From an uncultured Selenomonadaceae bacterium (GTDB lineage: Bacteria > Bacillota > Negativicutes > Selenomonadales > Selenomonadaceae): a stretch of 7,236 bases of DNA. The translations under genes were made by a program, and so were the position numbers. The notes under the pieces were generated by a model. The model worked only from the letters and a program-made list of their open reading frames with translations, made no database searches and had not been told where the DNA came from. Location: assembly GCA_958415865.1 (NCBI GenBank), contig CATYZV010000092.1:1-7236 (forward strand), given 5' to 3'. This document shows positions 6,050-7,236 of the stretch, piece after piece (position 1 is the first letter of the stretch; each line of letters begins with the position of its first letter).

Positions 6050-7069
6050 GTGAAAAAGGTAAAAGTCGGTATTGCGGGATTAGGCCGTCTGGGCAAGGGG
6101 CACGCTAGAAATCTAGCTTTCAAAATCGCTAATGCAGAACTTACGGCGGCGTGCTCCATCGTTCCGTCTGAACTGGAATTTGCTAAAAAAGAACTGGGTG
6201 TGCAGGATGTTTACAGCGATTACAATGAAATGCTCGCCAAGGCAGATATCGACGCAGTGGCAATCGTAACGACTAGCAGCGAGCACTGCTGGCAGATCGC
6301 GGCGGCTCTCGATGCAGGCAAGCACGTGTTCTCCGACAAGCCTCTCGGCGTTACGGTAGAAGAATGCAAGATGGCGGAAGCTGCTGTGGAACGCCATCCA
6401 GAATTGACTTTCTTCTTGGGCTTCATGCGCCGCTTTGATCCGTCGTACGCTTATGCGATGGAAAAGATAAAGGCAGGCTTGATCGGCAAGCCCTACATGG
6501 TAAAGGCAGCCGGCATCGACCCGGAAGCACTCGTGCAGGGAGCGATCAAATTCGCACCGACCTCCGGCGGAATCTTTATCGACATGGCTATTCACGATAT
6601 CGACCTCATGCGCTGGTTCCTTGGCTCTGACCCTGTGGAAGTATACGCACTCGGAGCGACGTTCAAGCATCCTGAATTCAAGGCCTGCGGCGATGATGAA
6701 ACGGGAACTGCTACGTACAAATGCGCTAACGGCGCGATCGGCTTCGTACACGTAGGCCGCACAGCAGCGCATGGCTACCATGTAGAAACGGAGATTGTCG
6801 GCACGGAAGGAACGCTGCGCATCAGCCCCGTCCCGGAAAAAAATCTCTGCATGATCTACGACAAGCACGGTGCAGTAAAGGAATGTGTCAGCGGCTTCCC
6901 GGAAAGATTTGCTGATGCTTACCGCCTGGAAATGGAAAACTTCATCGACTGCGTGCAAAAAGGCGTTAAACCTGATGTAACCGTCTACGACGGCACGAAA
7001 TCCACGCAGATTGCCTTTGCTACGACAGAAGCGTATAAAAAAGGCGGCATCGTGAAAATAGAATATTGA
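6050..7069 (+). CDS. iolG: myo-Inositol 2-dehydrogenase, Gfo/Idh/MocA family
   Basis: It probably oxidises myo-inositol to 2-keto-myo-inositol (scyllo-inosose) with NAD+, the first step of inositol catabolism, in the cytoplasm. The 339 residues comprise a Rossmann domain with GIAGLGRLGKGHARN (7-21) and a C-terminal alpha/beta catalytic domain. Expected catalytic residues are present: Lys97 in SDKPLG (usually EKP, here DKP), and Asp178 with His182 in FIDMAIHDIDLMRWF (176-190). GFMRRFDPSYA (124-134) resembles the GFNRRFDPNF of rhizobial-type inositol dehydrogenases. GGGAGG at 6036-6041, 8 nt upstream, points to a GTG start. TTG at 6048 is followed at once by a stop. Codon use favours C-ending Phe, Ile and Tyr codons more than the neighbours, hinting at high expression. 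The iolE neighbour supports the assignment. A scyllo-inositol or other polyol dehydrogenase is the alternative. Confidence 0.8.
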   Translation: MKKVKVGIAGLGRLGKGHARNLAFKIANAELTAACSIVPSELEFAKKELGVQDVYSDYNEMLAKADIDAVAIVTTSSEHCWQIAAALDAGKHVFSDKPLGVTVEECKMAEAAVERHPELTFFLGFMRRFDPSYAYAMEKIKAGLIGKPYMVKAAGIDPEALVQGAIKFAPTSGGIFIDMAIHDIDLMRWFLGSDPVEVYALGATFKHPEFKACGDDETGTATYKCANGAIGFVHVGRTAAHGYHVETEIVGTEGTLRISPVPEKNLCMIYDKHGAVKECVSGFPERFADAYRLEMENFIDCVQKGVKPDVTVYDGTKSTQIAFATTEAYKKGGIVKIEY

Positions 7070-7124
7070 TTAATAGCTTTATATCGTTATTAATATAAGT
7101 TACATTATATAATCTAATTAAAAT

Positions 7125-7165
7125 TGCAGCAAGGTAAATAATAACTTTATTTTGCTGCATTTTTT
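7125..7165 (+). terminator. Intrinsic terminator after iolG
   Basis: TGCAGCAA (7125-7132) and TTGCTGCA (7152-7159) pair, with additional A-T pairing possible inside the 19-nt loop. Six T follow. It lies 55 nt after the iolG stop. Upstream of it, ATTAATA (7069-7075) and TATTAAT (7088-7094) form a small AT-only inverted repeat of no clear role. Confidence 0.85.
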
Positions 7166-7232
7166 ATATCATTTATGAAAAATTCTTATGAATTAAGTTA
7201 TATTGTAGATAAATAATTCTAGGAGTGATAAT

Positions 7233-7236
7233 ATGA
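7233..7236 (+). CDS. Start of a truncated downstream gene
   Basis: AGGAG (7221-7225) lies 7 nt before an ATG at 7233, four bases from the window end. The site and spacing are good, so a plus-strand gene very probably begins here. Because a terminator precedes it, the gene should have its own promoter in 7166-7220, but I could not pick a convincing one. That stretch is AT-rich and contains a small palindrome, AATTC-TTAT-GAATT (7181-7194). The product is unknown. Confidence 0.7.

Noticed and set aside
6113..6958. Long minus-strand open frame antisense to iolG
   Set aside because: It is a shadow of the biased codon use of iolG, with no recognisable motif or ribosome binding site.

Overview
The window looks like a chromosomal segment of a Bacillota (Firmicutes) bacterium. 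The reasons are strong AGGAGG-type ribosome binding sites, a canonical tRNA-sensing T-box leader, sigma-A-like promoters with 17-nt spacers, and compact hairpin-plus-T-run terminators. Base composition is moderate. A short TyrA without an ACT domain next to a T-box-controlled DAHP synthase would suit the Negativicutes/Selenomonadales, but that placement is inference. There is no sign of phage, insertion sequences, CRISPR arrays or other mobile DNA.

Left part, minus strand (about 3235 down to 1): a tyrosine-biosynthesis operon. A consensus promoter (3207-3235) drives a leader of about 280 nt that folds as a T-box riboswitch. It has a UAC (Tyr) specifier codon, the conserved AGGGTGGTACCACGG element, an antiterminator and a competing terminator. 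It controls aroF (DAHP synthase, first step of the shikimate pathway), then tyrA (prephenate dehydrogenase, 4-nt overlap with aroF), then an EamA/DMT-type membrane transporter. No terminator follows the transporter, and a ribosome binding site sits at the very left edge, so the operon probably continues outside the window. Uncharged tRNA-Tyr would switch on the first pathway step, the tyrosine branch step and the transporter together.

Middle (about 3236-4043, plus strand): a divergently transcribed single gene for a HAD-superfamily phosphatase, with its own promoter and a terminator. The terminator lies tail-to-tail with the next gene.

Right part (4043-7236): a partial inositol-catabolism locus. 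iolE (inosose dehydratase, minus strand) is divergent from a gene for an AraC-family regulator with a cupin sensor domain. Downstream on the plus strand lies iolG (myo-inositol 2-dehydrogenase, Gfo/Idh/MocA family, GTG start). IolG would oxidise myo-inositol to 2-keto-myo-inositol (scyllo-inosose), which IolE would dehydrate. The AraC-type protein is the obvious candidate regulator. The gap between the regulator and iolG holds a 20-bp bulged hairpin whose arm sequence recurs as a near-identical third copy in front of iolG. A further gene starts at 7233 and is cut by the window edge.

Most of the window is recognisable metabolism and I do not see a wholly new system. The points most worth a second look are the transporter inside a tyrosine T-box operon, the repeated ATACATTTCYTG motif upstream of iolG, and the altered DTSD motif in IolE.
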